Source of the DNA: Pseudomonadota bacterium
GTDB lineage: Bacteria > Desulfobacterota > SM23-61
Assembly (NCBI GenBank): GCA_018819135.1
Contig: JAHJQK010000022.1
Coordinates: 1 to 64,000, forward strand
Direction: 5' to 3'
DNA: 64,000 nt
In this document: piece after piece, positions 1-9,817 of the stretch
How positions within the stretch are numbered: position 1 is the first letter of the stretch
How the letters are laid out: every line of letters begins with the position of its first letter
Notes under the pieces: model-generated
What the model saw: the letters and a program-made list of their open reading frames with translations, nothing else
Told to the model about the DNA's origin: nothing
Databases searched by the model: none
Position numbers and translations under genes: made by a program

Positions 1-197
1 TCGCATAAATAATGGAACGGGCATTGGCACTGCTTTAAACCCCCTCACCTTTATCCTCTCCCCCTGATTAGGGGGAGAGGGGAGGGTGAGGGGGCGTAAT
101 AAATTAATCAATGTTCCATTACTTTTGCGAAGCTCAATAAGCCTTAATTGTCAGGGCCGTAACTATTCTTTAGAAACAAGCCGGTTGGTCTTTAAAG

Positions 198-1373
198 ATG
201 ACTTGGGAAAAAAAACTTGCCAAATTGTGGAATTCTTTATCCAATTGGTTTAAGGAAAGAACCGTTGACCTGTTGATCACCCTTGCGGGCATAGGGGTGG
301 TATTTTCAGCGACGGGTTATGTTCATTTCTTGGTCCCACCGAGCTGGGAGCGGCACTCCAAAGTTGTTACCATTCAAGCCGGAATGGGTTTCCGTGATAT
401 TGCCAGGATTCTGGAAGAAAATGGAATTGTTCGCGATCGCCGAAGTTTTTACCTTTTGGCCCGGATGGAAGAGGTCATTCCGAAAGTGAAAGCCGGAGAA
501 TATGAAATGAACACAGGAATGACGCCGGGAATGGTTCTGTCCAAGCTGATGCGAGGGGATGTTATCAAATATCCCATTACCATCCCGGAAGGTTTTAACC
601 TCTTTCAAATCGGAGAAGTTTTACACCATGCTGGAGTCTGCAGCAAGAAAGATTTTATGGAGAAAGTCAAAGATTCTTCCCTGGTCGCATCCCTGGGTTT
701 GGAGGGAGACAATTTAGAAGGGTATCTGTTCCCGGATACCTATAATTTCCCCAAAGGATTAGGGGAAGAATTGGCCATTCGCCAGATGGTGGCCCGTTTT
801 AAAAACGTTTATACCTCCCTGGCCAAACGGGCCGAACAGTTAGGGTTGAGTCGAAAAGATGTGGTCATCCTCGCCTCTATGATTGAAAAGGAGGCTGCAG
901 ACGATCAGGAAAGAAGGCTGATTGCGGCCGTTTTCCACAACCGACTTCAACGAGGAATGGCATTGCAGAGCGATCCCACCGCAGTCTATGGCCTGAAAAC
1001 ACGGAAGGCCAAGAACGAAAAAATTACCAAAAGGGATCTCCTTCAAAAAACACCCTATAATACCTATCAAATCAGTGGCCTGCCCAAAGGACCCATTGCC
1101 AACCCAGGTTTTAAATCTCTGTATGCGGTCTTGTATCCTGCTGATGTAAGCTACCTTTATTTTGTATCTAAGAACGACCGCACCCATTATTTTTCCCATA
1201 CCTTAGACGAACATAACCGCGCAGTGGCTAAGTATCAGCGAAGGTCAAAGAGGGATCTGAAAAAGAAAACTACCGTAAATCCCAGTAGCCAGCCGCCCGC
1301 AGCAAACCCCTCTCAAACCGAGGGAGGAGTGGAACCCAAACCCACATTTCCCCTCTCAAAACCTGCCCCATAA
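198..1373 (+). CDS. mltG: Endolytic murein transglycosylase MltG (YceG-like)
   Basis: N-terminal TM segment; LEGYLFPDTYNF and ASMIEKEAADDQERRLIAAVFHNRL motifs typical of MltG/YceG. Confidence 0.93.
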   Translation: MTWEKKLAKLWNSLSNWFKERTVDLLITLAGIGVVFSATGYVHFLVPPSWERHSKVVTIQAGMGFRDIARILEENGIVRDRRSFYLLARMEEVIPKVKAGEYEMNTGMTPGMVLSKLMRGDVIKYPITIPEGFNLFQIGEVLHHAGVCSKKDFMEKVKDSSLVASLGLEGDNLEGYLFPDTYNFPKGLGEELAIRQMVARFKNVYTSLAKRAEQLGLSRKDVVILASMIEKEAADDQERRLIAAVFHNRLQRGMALQSDPTAVYGLKTRKAKNEKITKRDLLQKTPYNTYQISGLPKGPIANPGFKSLYAVLYPADVSYLYFVSKNDRTHYFSHTLDEHNRAVAKYQRRSKRDLKKKTTVNPSSQPPAANPSQTEGGVEPKPTFPLSKPAP

Positions 1374-1401
1374 AAAAATTGTAAAAAACATTAAATTTTT
1401 C

Positions 1402-1430
1402 TTGACATTCTTTTCATAAAACCGTATATT
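1402..1430 (+). promoter_or_regulatory. Sigma70-type promoter of the mra/dcw operon
   Basis: TTGACA (1402-1407), 17-bp spacer, TATATT (1425-1430), upstream of mraZ. Confidence 0.75.
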
Positions 1431-1437
1431 GGCCAAA

Positions 1438-1467
1438 AAGTGGTATAAAGTGGTTAAAAGTGGATAA
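1438..1467 (+). promoter_or_regulatory. MraZ operator: three 10-bp direct repeats AAGTGGnnnn
   Basis: AAGTGGTATA-AAGTGGTTAA-AAGTGGATAA just downstream of the -10 and before mraZ; known MraZ boxes are tandem TGG-core repeats with about 10-bp period. Confidence 0.8.
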
Positions 1468-1483
1468 TAGGAGAAAATAAGGG

Positions 1484-1924
1484 ATGTTCAGGGGTAGGTT
1501 TGAACACACCATAGATCCTAAAGGGCGCGTATCCGTCCCGGTAAAATTTCGTGAATTACTTACGGAAAAATATGATGACCGATTAATCCTGACCAATTTC
1601 GATCGTTGTTTGGTCGCTTACCCTTACGAAGAATGGAGAGTTTTGGAAGAGAAGGCAAGCTCCCTTTCCATGGTTAAAAAGGAAGTGAAATCTTTTCAGC
1701 GATTTTTTGTTTCGGGGGCCGTCGAATGCCCAATTGATAAACTGGGCCGAATCCTGATACCCCCCACACTACGGGATTATGCCCAGCTGGAAAGAAATGT
1801 TGTTTTTGCCGGGATGCTGAAAAAATTTGAAATTTGGGGTATGGGGCGTTGGTTGGAGGAAATCAAGCGCGCGGAAGAGGATTTTGAAGGGATGGGGACA
1901 GCTTTAGGCGATTTGGGGCTTTAA
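1484..1924 (+). CDS. mraZ: Transcriptional regulator MraZ
   Basis: MFRGRFEHTIDPKGRVSVPVKFRE start, second SpoVT/AbrB-like repeat, position before rsmH. Confidence 0.96.
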   Translation: MFRGRFEHTIDPKGRVSVPVKFRELLTEKYDDRLILTNFDRCLVAYPYEEWRVLEEKASSLSMVKKEVKSFQRFFVSGAVECPIDKLGRILIPPTLRDYAQLERNVVFAGMLKKFEIWGMGRWLEEIKRAEEDFEGMGTALGDLGL

Positions 1925-1930
1925 AAAGCT

Positions 1931-2875
1931 ATGGAGGAAGCCCGACATTCACCGATCCTTTTACGAGAAGTCCTTGAATACTTGGATTGCCAGCCAGACC
2001 GAATTTATGTGGACGGAACCGTAGGCAGCGGTGGTCATGCCAGGGCCATTTTAACCAGGAGCTCTCCCACGGGGAAATTAATAGGATTAGATTGGGATGA
2101 GGAAGCCATCCAGCGCGCCCAAAAAAATCTGGCTCCTTTTGGAAAAAGGGCAGAGTTGATAAAAAGGAATTATAAGGACCTGAGTTCAGTCCTGGAAAAC
2201 CTTGCTATCGGTGCAGTGGATGGCATTCTATTAGACTTAGGGGTTTCCACAGAACAGCTTGAGGACGGAACGAGGGGATTTAGCTTCCTCCGGGATGGGC
2301 CTTTGGATATGCGGATGAGCCGGGAACTCAGGATTACGGCCCGGGACCTTTTACAGCGCCTTTCCGCCGTAGAGATCAGCCGGATCTTTCGGCTGTATGG
2401 GGAAGAGCGCTGGGCCAACCGGATCGCTAAGGCGGTTGTTCGCCGGCGGCAAATTACCCCCATGCGGACGACCGGGGAACTCGTCGATGTGATCAAAAAA
2501 TCTTTCCCCTCGCGCAGCGGTCGCATCCATCCAGCCACCCGCGCTTTTCAGGCCTTGCGTATCGCGGTTAACGAAGAGCTCCAGAACCTCCAAAATTTCC
2601 TCGACCGGTGTAAGGATCTTCTGAATCCTGGAGGCAGGCTGGTAATCATTTCTTTTCACTCTCTGGAAGATCGAGCCGTAAAAAATCATTTCCGACAATG
2701 GGCCAAAGGGGAAGAAGGAACCCCTCCTTTTTTTTATCTTCTGACGCCCAAACCTGTAGTCCCCTCTTCGGAAGAAGTTCTTAACAATCCCAAAGCTCGC
2801 AGCGCCAAGCTGAGAGCCGTTGAAAAAATTTTCGAGAAGACCAAAGGGAGGAAAGATGGCGGAAGCGATCTCTAA
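1931..2875 (+). CDS. rsmH: 16S rRNA (cytosine1402-N4)-methyltransferase RsmH
   Basis: HSPILLREVLEYL, DGTVGSGGHARAIL, LLDLGVSTEQLED, IISFHSLEDRAVK motifs. Confidence 0.97.
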   Translation: MEEARHSPILLREVLEYLDCQPDRIYVDGTVGSGGHARAILTRSSPTGKLIGLDWDEEAIQRAQKNLAPFGKRAELIKRNYKDLSSVLENLAIGAVDGILLDLGVSTEQLEDGTRGFSFLRDGPLDMRMSRELRITARDLLQRLSAVEISRIFRLYGEERWANRIAKAVVRRRQITPMRTTGELVDVIKKSFPSRSGRIHPATRAFQALRIAVNEELQNLQNFLDRCKDLLNPGGRLVIISFHSLEDRAVKNHFRQWAKGEEGTPPFFYLLTPKPVVPSSEEVLNNPKARSAKLRAVEKIFEKTKGRKDGGSDL

Positions 2876-3203
2876 ACGAATCGCCGTCAGCAGCGTAGGG
2901 AAGGCGCAAGAAGCCTCGTCCCACCCGCAAGGGGTCAACCGCAACTTAGCCTTCGTGGCCGTGGTGGTAGCCCTTTTTTTTATCGCCTGTTCCCTTTCTT
3001 ATGTTTGGGCGCACCACCAGATGATCTCTCTGGGATACGAAATATCGCAGAGAAACCAGGAAGAACAGGTTCTCCTCAAGGAGAATAAAAAACTGCGTCT
3101 GGAACTGGCTGCCTTGAAATCTCCCAGTCGCATCGAGAATATAGCCTTGAAAGAGTTGGGCTTTGTAAACCCCCAGAAGGAACACCTGATAATCGTACGA
3201 TGA
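2856..3203 (+). CDS. ftsL: Cell division protein FtsL
   Basis: Short bitopic protein with TM and coiled coil between rsmH and ftsI; ATG at 2856 is the likely start within ORF 2820-3203. Confidence 0.8.
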   Translation: MAEAISKRIAVSSVGKAQEASSHPQGVNRNLAFVAVVVALFFIACSLSYVWAHHQMISLGYEISQRNQEEQVLLKENKKLRLELAALKSPSRIENIALKELGFVNPQKEHLIIVR

Positions 3204-5188
3204 AGCCCCTTCTGAATACATGGCTTCGATTGCGCATAACCCTCCTTCTTTGCCTTTTTTCCTTTCTTTTTTTAGTCGTCTTGGTGCGGGCCTATCAGCT
3301 TCAAGTTCTCCAGAGCCATAAACTTGCCGCCCTGGCCGAACAACAGTATCAAAGAATTGTACCCTTAGTGCCCAAAAGGGGAGTCCTCTACGATCGCAAA
3401 AAAGAAGAGATGGCCATCAGTGCGGAGGTGGATTCAGTCTTTGCCCAACCGGCGAAGGTGGAAAAGAAACAAAGAGCTGCGCAAAAAATTGGCGTCATCT
3501 TAGGAAAGAGGCGTGAGGTCTTGCTGAAAAAGTTGCGAGAAGAAAAACCTTTTGTCTGGCTGGAAAGAGGGATCAGCCCGCATCAACGGGCAGCGATTGA
3601 GGCCCTGAAAATTGAAGGAATCGATTTTTTGAAAGAAGCGAAACGATTCTATCCGCAAGGAGAAATTGGATCCCAGGTCATCGGGTTTGCCGGGGTGGAC
3701 TCCCAAGGACTCGAAGGAGTAGAGTTGGGGTATGATGAATTCATTCGGGGAGAACCTGGATTTATCCTCATTCCCAAAGATGCCCTCGGCAGAACCATTA
3801 CTCCTCAAATTCCGGGGGTTCGCCATTCGGAAGAGGGCTGTGAAGTTATTCTGACCATTGATAAAAACATTCAATACATTGCGGAGAGGGAACTAAAAAA
3901 AGCCATCCAGGCTTGTTCGGCCAAGGGGGGCATGGTCATGGTTATGAATCCCAAAACAGGGGAAATTTTAGCTATGTCTGCGCAGCCCTCCTTCGATCCC
4001 AACCACTTTTCTTCCTACCCGGCCTACCTGCGAAAAAACCGTACTCTTACGGATACTTTCGAGCCCGGCTCCACTTTCAAGGTCTTTCCTCTGGCTGCAG
4101 CCTTAGAAGAGCGGGTGGCTTCCCCCCGTGATATCTTTTTTTGTGAAAAGGGTAGCTACACCGTGGGGGATAAGATCATCCACGATGTGGGCAAACATGG
4201 GTGGCTTTCCTTGGAAGAAATCATCAAAGTTTCGAGTAATATCGGAGTGAGTAAAGTAGGGAAAAAATTAGGCAGGGGAAAGCTTTATCATTACCTTAAA
4301 GAGTTTGGTTTCGGGAGTAAAACCGGGATTGACCTGCCCGGGGAAGTTGCGGGTTTCCTTCCCCCTCCGCGGTCTTGGTCCGAAGTAGGATTGGCCAACA
4401 TCAGTTTTGGGCAAGGCGTTTCCCTTACGGCTTTACAATTGACCACGGCGCTGGCTGCCATCGCCAACGGCGGAGTCATGATGCGACCTTATGTGGTAAA
4501 AGCCGTAATGGAAAGGCAGGGCAACATCTTGAAGGAAAATCGGCCCAAGGTGATGCGGCGAGTGATTTCTCAGGAGACGGCAAAAACCGTGGCCTCAATC
4601 TTGAGAACGGTCACCCAGGAAGGGGGAACAGGGAAAGCGGCCTGCCTCTCGGAATATGAGACTGCGGGGAAAACAGGCACGGCGCAGAAAGCGTCTTCGA
4701 CCGGCCGGGGGTATTCAGACAAACGGATTGGCTCCTTCATGGGTTTCGCCCCGGCGGATAACCCCCAATTGGTCATTACCGTGATCATCGACGAACCCCA
4801 GGGGACCAGTTACGGAGGAGTGGTGGCCGCGCCGACTTTTAAAGCCATCGGCGAACAAGTTTTGCCTTATATAGGGGTATACCCGAAAGGGGTTACCTAC
4901 CTGGTTCAGGCTACCCCAAAGCATTCCCCCTCTTCCCTTCTCTCTGGCGTGGATCAGAAAACCATAAAGCCCCCCGATCAAGTCTCGGCGAAAGAAGTTT
5001 CCGGAGAACCGGGAGTTATGCCTGATTTTTCCGGAAAAACTTTGCGCCAGGTTATCCTTTCCGCGCAGAAATTGGGGCTGGATTTGAAGTTCGTAGGAAG
5101 CGGAAAGGCGGTTGCTCAAACCCCAGCCCCTGGCCAGATTCTCCAGGGGGAAGGGCAGGGGATCGTCAGGTTCCAGCCGGCGATGTAA
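3200..5188 (+). CDS. ftsI: Peptidoglycan transpeptidase FtsI/PBP3 with C-terminal PASTA domain
   Basis: RGVLYDRKKEEMAIS, FEPGSTFKVFPLAAALEE (SxxK), TAGKTGTAQK (KTG), PASTA-like tail VMPDFSGKTLRQVILSAQKLGLDLK. Confidence 0.95.
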   Translation: MKPLLNTWLRLRITLLLCLFSFLFLVVLVRAYQLQVLQSHKLAALAEQQYQRIVPLVPKRGVLYDRKKEEMAISAEVDSVFAQPAKVEKKQRAAQKIGVILGKRREVLLKKLREEKPFVWLERGISPHQRAAIEALKIEGIDFLKEAKRFYPQGEIGSQVIGFAGVDSQGLEGVELGYDEFIRGEPGFILIPKDALGRTITPQIPGVRHSEEGCEVILTIDKNIQYIAERELKKAIQACSAKGGMVMVMNPKTGEILAMSAQPSFDPNHFSSYPAYLRKNRTLTDTFEPGSTFKVFPLAAALEERVASPRDIFFCEKGSYTVGDKIIHDVGKHGWLSLEEIIKVSSNIGVSKVGKKLGRGKLYHYLKEFGFGSKTGIDLPGEVAGFLPPPRSWSEVGLANISFGQGVSLTALQLTTALAAIANGGVMMRPYVVKAVMERQGNILKENRPKVMRRVISQETAKTVASILRTVTQEGGTGKAACLSEYETAGKTGTAQKASSTGRGYSDKRIGSFMGFAPADNPQLVITVIIDEPQGTSYGGVVAAPTFKAIGEQVLPYIGVYPKGVTYLVQATPKHSPSSLLSGVDQKTIKPPDQVSAKEVSGEPGVMPDFSGKTLRQVILSAQKLGLDLKFVGSGKAVAQTPAPGQILQGEGQGIVRFQPAM

Positions 5189-5269
5189 TTCAAAACGATA
5201 AACTGGAAATCAGCTTCCAGGGCTGAGCTTGGGTTTTTGATCTTCCGGGGAAATAGAAGTATAATAAAA

Positions 5270-5370
5270 TTGTATAGGAAATTCTTTTTTGGACACGGAT
5301 ATACACAGATTATCAGGATAAACTAAAAAGAAAATAATTATCTGCGTATATCTGCGTCCTATTAAATTTA
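5270..5370. repeat. Dispersed intergenic repeat, family R1 (GGACACrGAT...ATCTGYGTCC)
   Basis: TTGTATAGGAAATTCTTTTTTGGACACGGATATACACAGATTATCAGGATAAACTAAAAAG...CTGCGTCCTATTAAATTTA; near-identical tracts at 15834, 39741, 60517 and 62805. Confidence 0.85.
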
Positions 5371-5490
5371 ATTCAAATCTCGAAGGTAGTACCACAAGGG
5401 AAAAAGGTGGCTGGGATCGCGAAAAAAATATCCTGAGCAGCGCCAAGCCGCCTTTTTCGGCAAACAGCTAGGCAGAAGGAGAGGACGCCC

Positions 5491-7023
5491 GTGAGGTTAG
5501 AAGACCTCATTTTTCGCTTACCCGCGAAAGAAATTATCGGCAACGCCGCAGTGGAGGTGCAAGGACTGGCTTACCATTCTCAAAGCGTTAAACCAGGATT
5601 CCTTTTTGCAGCTATCCGCGGCTGGCGGGAAGATGGGAGATATTTCATTCCTGATGCTCTATCCCGGGGAGCCCGCTCTCTGCTATTAGAGGAACCCATC
5701 GCCAACCCAGAGGTGACCCAGGTGGTTGTTCCCAATGTGCGTGAAGCCCTGGCTTGGCTTGCTTCCGCCTTTTATGGAGACCCCTCTTCTTCTTTAACTT
5801 TGGTCGGAATAACCGGGACCAACGGAAAAACTACGACTTCTTATCTCATCGAATCGATCCTTACCGCGGCCGGGAAAAATGTTGGGGTGATGGGGACGGT
5901 CAATTACCGTTATCAAAATAAAATTTATCCTGCCCCCACGACCACGCCGGAATCCCTGGATCTGCAGAGAAATCTCCAGGCCATGCGAGAAGCCGGCGTA
6001 ACCCACGCCATCTTAGAAGTTTCCTCGCATGCTTTGGACATGCAGCGCGTGCGCGCCTGTGATCTCGACGTAGCCCTTTTCACCAACCTAACCCGCGATC
6101 ATCTGGATTACCATGGGTCGATGGAGAATTATTTTCAGGCCAAACAATTGCTCTTCACCCAGTGTTTATCAGAGAGCAGAAAGAAAACGCCTTGTTCTAT
6201 AATCAACGTTGACGACCCCAGGGGGGGTGAACTTTTGCAGGTGGCCTGCGGTACACTTCTGCGTTATGGCGTAGAAAAGCGAGGCGAAATCTGGGCGCAA
6301 CAGATGGAGGAAAGTGAAGAAGGCTTGTGCGCCCGCGTGAGTACGCCCAGAGGCGTTTTGGACATCCACTCTCCATTGATCGGGAGGCATAACCTTTATA
6401 ATATCCTGGCCGCCGTGAGTGTGGGTGAGGCTCTGGGACTTCCAGCCCCAGCAATAGCCACGGGGATCGAGAAACTCAGCCGGGTTCCCGGAAGGCTGGA
6501 ACGCATACCCGGGGGGGGCTGCATCCGGGTGTTCGTTGACTATGCCCATACCGGTGATGCGCTGGCCAGGGCGCTGGACACCTTACGTAAAGTCACGATG
6601 AGGCAGCTGATCGTCGTATTTGGATGCGGTGGAGATCGCGACCGGGGGAAACGGGCCGTCATGGGGAAAGTAGCGGCCACAGCAAGCGACTTGGCGATCC
6701 TCACCTCCGACAATCCCCGCACGGAAGATCCCTTAAGGATCATCGAGGAAGTTGAAGGAGGGATGCGGGAAACAACCCGGAAAAAATATCAGCCAGCTGA
6801 TTTGATGAAAGAAAGAGTTGCGGCTCGGAATGGGGGCACAGGATACGTGGTCATTCCCGATAGGAAAGAGGCCATTTTTTGGGCCATCAGAGCAGCCCGA
6901 CCTGGGGATGTGGTCCTGATCGCTGGTAAGGGCCATGAGGATTATCAAATTCTGGGGGAGACAAAGGTCCATTTTGATGACCGCGAGGAAGCCACTCGGG
7001 CGTTAGCTTCTATAGGGGGATGA
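5491..7023 (+). CDS. murE: UDP-N-acetylmuramoyl-L-alanyl-D-glutamate--2,6-diaminopimelate ligase
   Basis: GITGTNGKTTTSYLIESIL; TSDNPRTEDP (DNPR motif for meso-DAP); GTG start. Confidence 0.95.
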   Translation: MRLEDLIFRLPAKEIIGNAAVEVQGLAYHSQSVKPGFLFAAIRGWREDGRYFIPDALSRGARSLLLEEPIANPEVTQVVVPNVREALAWLASAFYGDPSSSLTLVGITGTNGKTTTSYLIESILTAAGKNVGVMGTVNYRYQNKIYPAPTTTPESLDLQRNLQAMREAGVTHAILEVSSHALDMQRVRACDLDVALFTNLTRDHLDYHGSMENYFQAKQLLFTQCLSESRKKTPCSIINVDDPRGGELLQVACGTLLRYGVEKRGEIWAQQMEESEEGLCARVSTPRGVLDIHSPLIGRHNLYNILAAVSVGEALGLPAPAIATGIEKLSRVPGRLERIPGGGCIRVFVDYAHTGDALARALDTLRKVTMRQLIVVFGCGGDRDRGKRAVMGKVAATASDLAILTSDNPRTEDPLRIIEEVEGGMRETTRKKYQPADLMKERVAARNGGTGYVVIPDRKEAIFWAIRAARPGDVVLIAGKGHEDYQILGETKVHFDDREEATRALASIGG

Positions 7024-7104
7024 AGGATCGTTAATTTTTCTGCCGGCGAGATTACCAGGATTACAGGAGGAGAACTTCTTGGCGGTGACCCCCTTCTCCG
7101 GGCG

Positions 7105-8436
7105 GTGGGGGTTTGCAGCGACTCCCGCCAGGTCCACGGAGGAGAACTTTTCATTCCCCTGCAGGGGCCAAAGTTCGACGGGCATGACTTTATCAAAGAG
7201 GCCATGGCCAAAGGAGCCACTGGCTTCTTGGTGCAGCGCGGCCGGCTGGAGAGCCCAGGAGCAAATCATTGGCCGGGGAAATTTTCCGTCCTGGTCGGGG
7301 ATGTTTTGCAGGCTCTCGGCGACCTCGCTCATTCCTGGCGCTGCCGCCACTCCGTGCAAGTGGTGGCCATAACGGGAAGTAACGGGAAAACTACCACGAA
7401 AGAGATGACCGCCCGCATCCTTGCCAGAAAGTTCAATGTCCTGAAGACCGAGGACAATTGGAATAACCTCATTGGTCTTCCCCTGATGCTTTTGAAGCTG
7501 GCGCCGGAGCACGAGGTTGCCGTTCTGGAGATGGGAATGAATGTGCCCGGCGAGATCCGCAGGTTGAAGGAAATCGCTGAGCCGCAGGTTTCCACGATCA
7601 GCAACATCGGCCATGCCCACCTGGAATTCCTGAAAGACTTGGAAGGGGTGGCCCGGGCCAAAGGGGAACTCTGGGAAACAGTAGGGGAAAAAGATTGGAT
7701 TGCGGTTAACAGTGATGATCCAAGAGTGGTGAAGCTGGCGGCATCGGCCCAGTGCCAGAAGAAAACTTTCGGCATCTTGCGGAAAGCAGATATCGGGGCC
7801 GGGGAACTTTACCTGGAAAAAGGAAAGGGGATTGGTTTTTTCTTGAGCATGGAGGGGGCGAGACGCCCCGTGCAATTGTCCGCCTTCGGAAAACATAATG
7901 TATACAATGCACTGGCCGCGTCGGCTTTGGCGAAAATTTTAGGGATCAGCCTGGAAGAGATGGGAGCCGGGCTGGAGGAATTTCGGCCCTTGGCGGGGAG
8001 AGGCGAAGTTTTGCGCTTGGGCCAAAATGTACGAGTTCTGGATGATTCTTATAATTGCAATCCTGATTCCTTCCAAGCCACGTTGGCGGCGTTTGGGGAG
8101 ATGAAAGGGAAAAACCGTGGTTTACTGGTGATGGGGGATATGCTGGAGCTCGGGCCCACTTCACCCGCTGAACACGAAAAAATAGGGAAATGGGTCGCCA
8201 AGATGGAGTTGGCGCACCTGATTTTTTTGGGGGAGAAAGCCCGCCATTTGGCCGAAGGGGCTGGCGCTGCTGGAGCTGAAAAGAAAAAGGTGTTTGTCGC
8301 TCAAACCCATGAAGAAGTGTTAAAAAATTTGGAAAAAAACATAGAAAACGGAGACTGGATTTTGGTCAAGGGTTCCCGAGCGATGCAGATGGAACGGATC
8401 ATTAAAGGACTGGAAGATTTATTGGGGAGGGCGTGA
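7105..8436 (+). CDS. murF: UDP-N-acetylmuramoyl-tripeptide--D-alanyl-D-alanine ligase (N-terminus probably extends upstream)
   Basis: ITGSNGKTTTKEMTARIL; DDSYNCNPDSF; follows murE. In-frame homologous sequence extends upstream to about 7024. Confidence 0.93.
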   Translation: MGVCSDSRQVHGGELFIPLQGPKFDGHDFIKEAMAKGATGFLVQRGRLESPGANHWPGKFSVLVGDVLQALGDLAHSWRCRHSVQVVAITGSNGKTTTKEMTARILARKFNVLKTEDNWNNLIGLPLMLLKLAPEHEVAVLEMGMNVPGEIRRLKEIAEPQVSTISNIGHAHLEFLKDLEGVARAKGELWETVGEKDWIAVNSDDPRVVKLAASAQCQKKTFGILRKADIGAGELYLEKGKGIGFFLSMEGARRPVQLSAFGKHNVYNALAASALAKILGISLEEMGAGLEEFRPLAGRGEVLRLGQNVRVLDDSYNCNPDSFQATLAAFGEMKGKNRGLLVMGDMLELGPTSPAEHEKIGKWVAKMELAHLIFLGEKARHLAEGAGAAGAEKKKVFVAQTHEEVLKNLEKNIENGDWILVKGSRAMQMERIIKGLEDLLGRA

Positions 8437-8453
8437 GAACGTAAACCTCGACG

Positions 8454-9530
8454 ATGCTCTATTTTATCCTCTACTCCTTACATGAGAAATTTTCGGTCTT
8501 TAATGTCTTCCGGTATATTACCTTCCGGGCGATTTTGGCTATTCTGACAGCTCTGGTCATTTCCTTTTTTTGCGGCCCATGGGTGATCCGCAAGCTGCAG
8601 CAGCTGCAGGTGCAACAATTCATCCGGCAGGACGGGCCGAGCACCCACCTCGGAAAAGAAGGAACGCCTACCATGGGGGGGACATTGATTCTGTTCTCCA
8701 TTATTCTGGCCGTCTTTTTGTGGGCGGATCTGACCAATTTTTACATATGGGTTGCCTTGTTGGTCACGACGGGATTCGGGGTAATTGGCTTTGCGGACGA
8801 TTACCGGAAGTTGACTCGCAAAAACTCTAAAGGCCTGTTCGTAAAAGAAAAATTTTTATATCAAGGTGCTGTGGCGTTGGCAGCTTCGCTCATGCTTTAT
8901 TTTTACCCCACCTTCAAGAGTACGTTCAGTGTGCCTTTTTTCAAGGAATTTTTGCCCAATCTGGGAGTGTTTTATATTTTTCTGGCGGTTTTTGTGATGG
9001 TGGGAACGGCAAACGCCGTGAACCTGACCGATGGCTTGGATGGGCTGGCCATCGGGCCGGTACTTATCGCGGCTGGAACGTTTATGGTTTTGGCTTATTT
9101 AGGCGGGCACGTAAAAATAGCCAGCTATCTTCAAATTCCTTACGTTTCCGGCAGCGGCGAGCTGACCATTTTTTGTGGGGCCATGGTGGGAGCGTCCATG
9201 GGCTTCCTCTGGTACAATACTTATCCTGCCCAAATATTCATGGGAGACACGGGTTCGGTATCTTTAGGAGCGGCTTTAGGTGCGATCGCGGTCATTACCA
9301 AACAAGAAATCCTCCTGGCCATTGTTGGTGGGCTCTTTGTCCTGGAAACACTCTCGGTGATTTTCCAGGTGGCCTCATACAAAATCAGGCGGAAAAGGAT
9401 TTTTCGCATGGCACCCCTGCATCATCATTTTGAGTTAAAAGGGTGGGCCGAACCCAAGGTTATTGTGCGTTTTTGGATCATTACCATTTTTTTAGCTCTG
9501 ATCGCTCTGAGCACGCTGAAATTGAGGTGA
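8454..9530 (+). CDS. mraY: Phospho-N-acetylmuramoyl-pentapeptide transferase
   Basis: [43 protein letters not shown]. Confidence 0.97.
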   Translation: MLYFILYSLHEKFSVFNVFRYITFRAILAILTALVISFFCGPWVIRKLQQLQVQQFIRQDGPSTHLGKEGTPTMGGTLILFSIILAVFLWADLTNFYIWVALLVTTGFGVIGFADDYRKLTRKNSKGLFVKEKFLYQGAVALAASLMLYFYPTFKSTFSVPFFKEFLPNLGVFYIFLAVFVMVGTANAVNLTDGLDGLAIGPVLIAAGTFMVLAYLGGHVKIASYLQIPYVSGSGELTIFCGAMVGASMGFLWYNTYPAQIFMGDTGSVSLGAALGAIAVITKQEILLAIVGGLFVLETLSVIFQVASYKIRRKRIFRMAPLHHHFELKGWAEPKVIVRFWIITIFLALIALSTLKLR

Positions 9531-9577
9531 AAAAGGTTCAGTGTTGGGAGTAAGGCGATTTACCACAGAGGGCACAG

Positions 9578-9693
9578 TGCGGCATAGCCGCAACCAAAAG
9601 AAATCACCCCCTCCCAACCCTCCCCCCTCGAGGGGGAGGGATAGGGTGGGGGGGATTGCTTAATAAAATTTTCAGAAATTGAACGTAAGTAGT
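9578..9693. mobile_element. 116-bp MITE/REP-like element, copy A, flanked by ACAG direct repeats
   Basis: TGCGGCATAGCCGCAACCAAAAGAAATCACCCCC...GAACGTAAGTAGT; ACAG at 9574-9577 and 9694-9697; same-length copy at 62841-62956. Confidence 0.75.
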
Positions 9694-9817
9694 ACAGAGG
9701 AAGGTTAAGATAAATCAAGGCAGTAAAATCCTTTTCGCTACTTTACTATAAAATTAATCTCCGTGTTCTTTGTGGCTTAAAAGAGTCGCTCAATTTAGGT
9801 CCGAACCATTGAGGCCT

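Noticed and set aside
7003-7896. 297-aa minus-strand ORF antisense to murF
   Set aside because: Shadow ORF; no recognisable motif and murF is clear on the plus strand.
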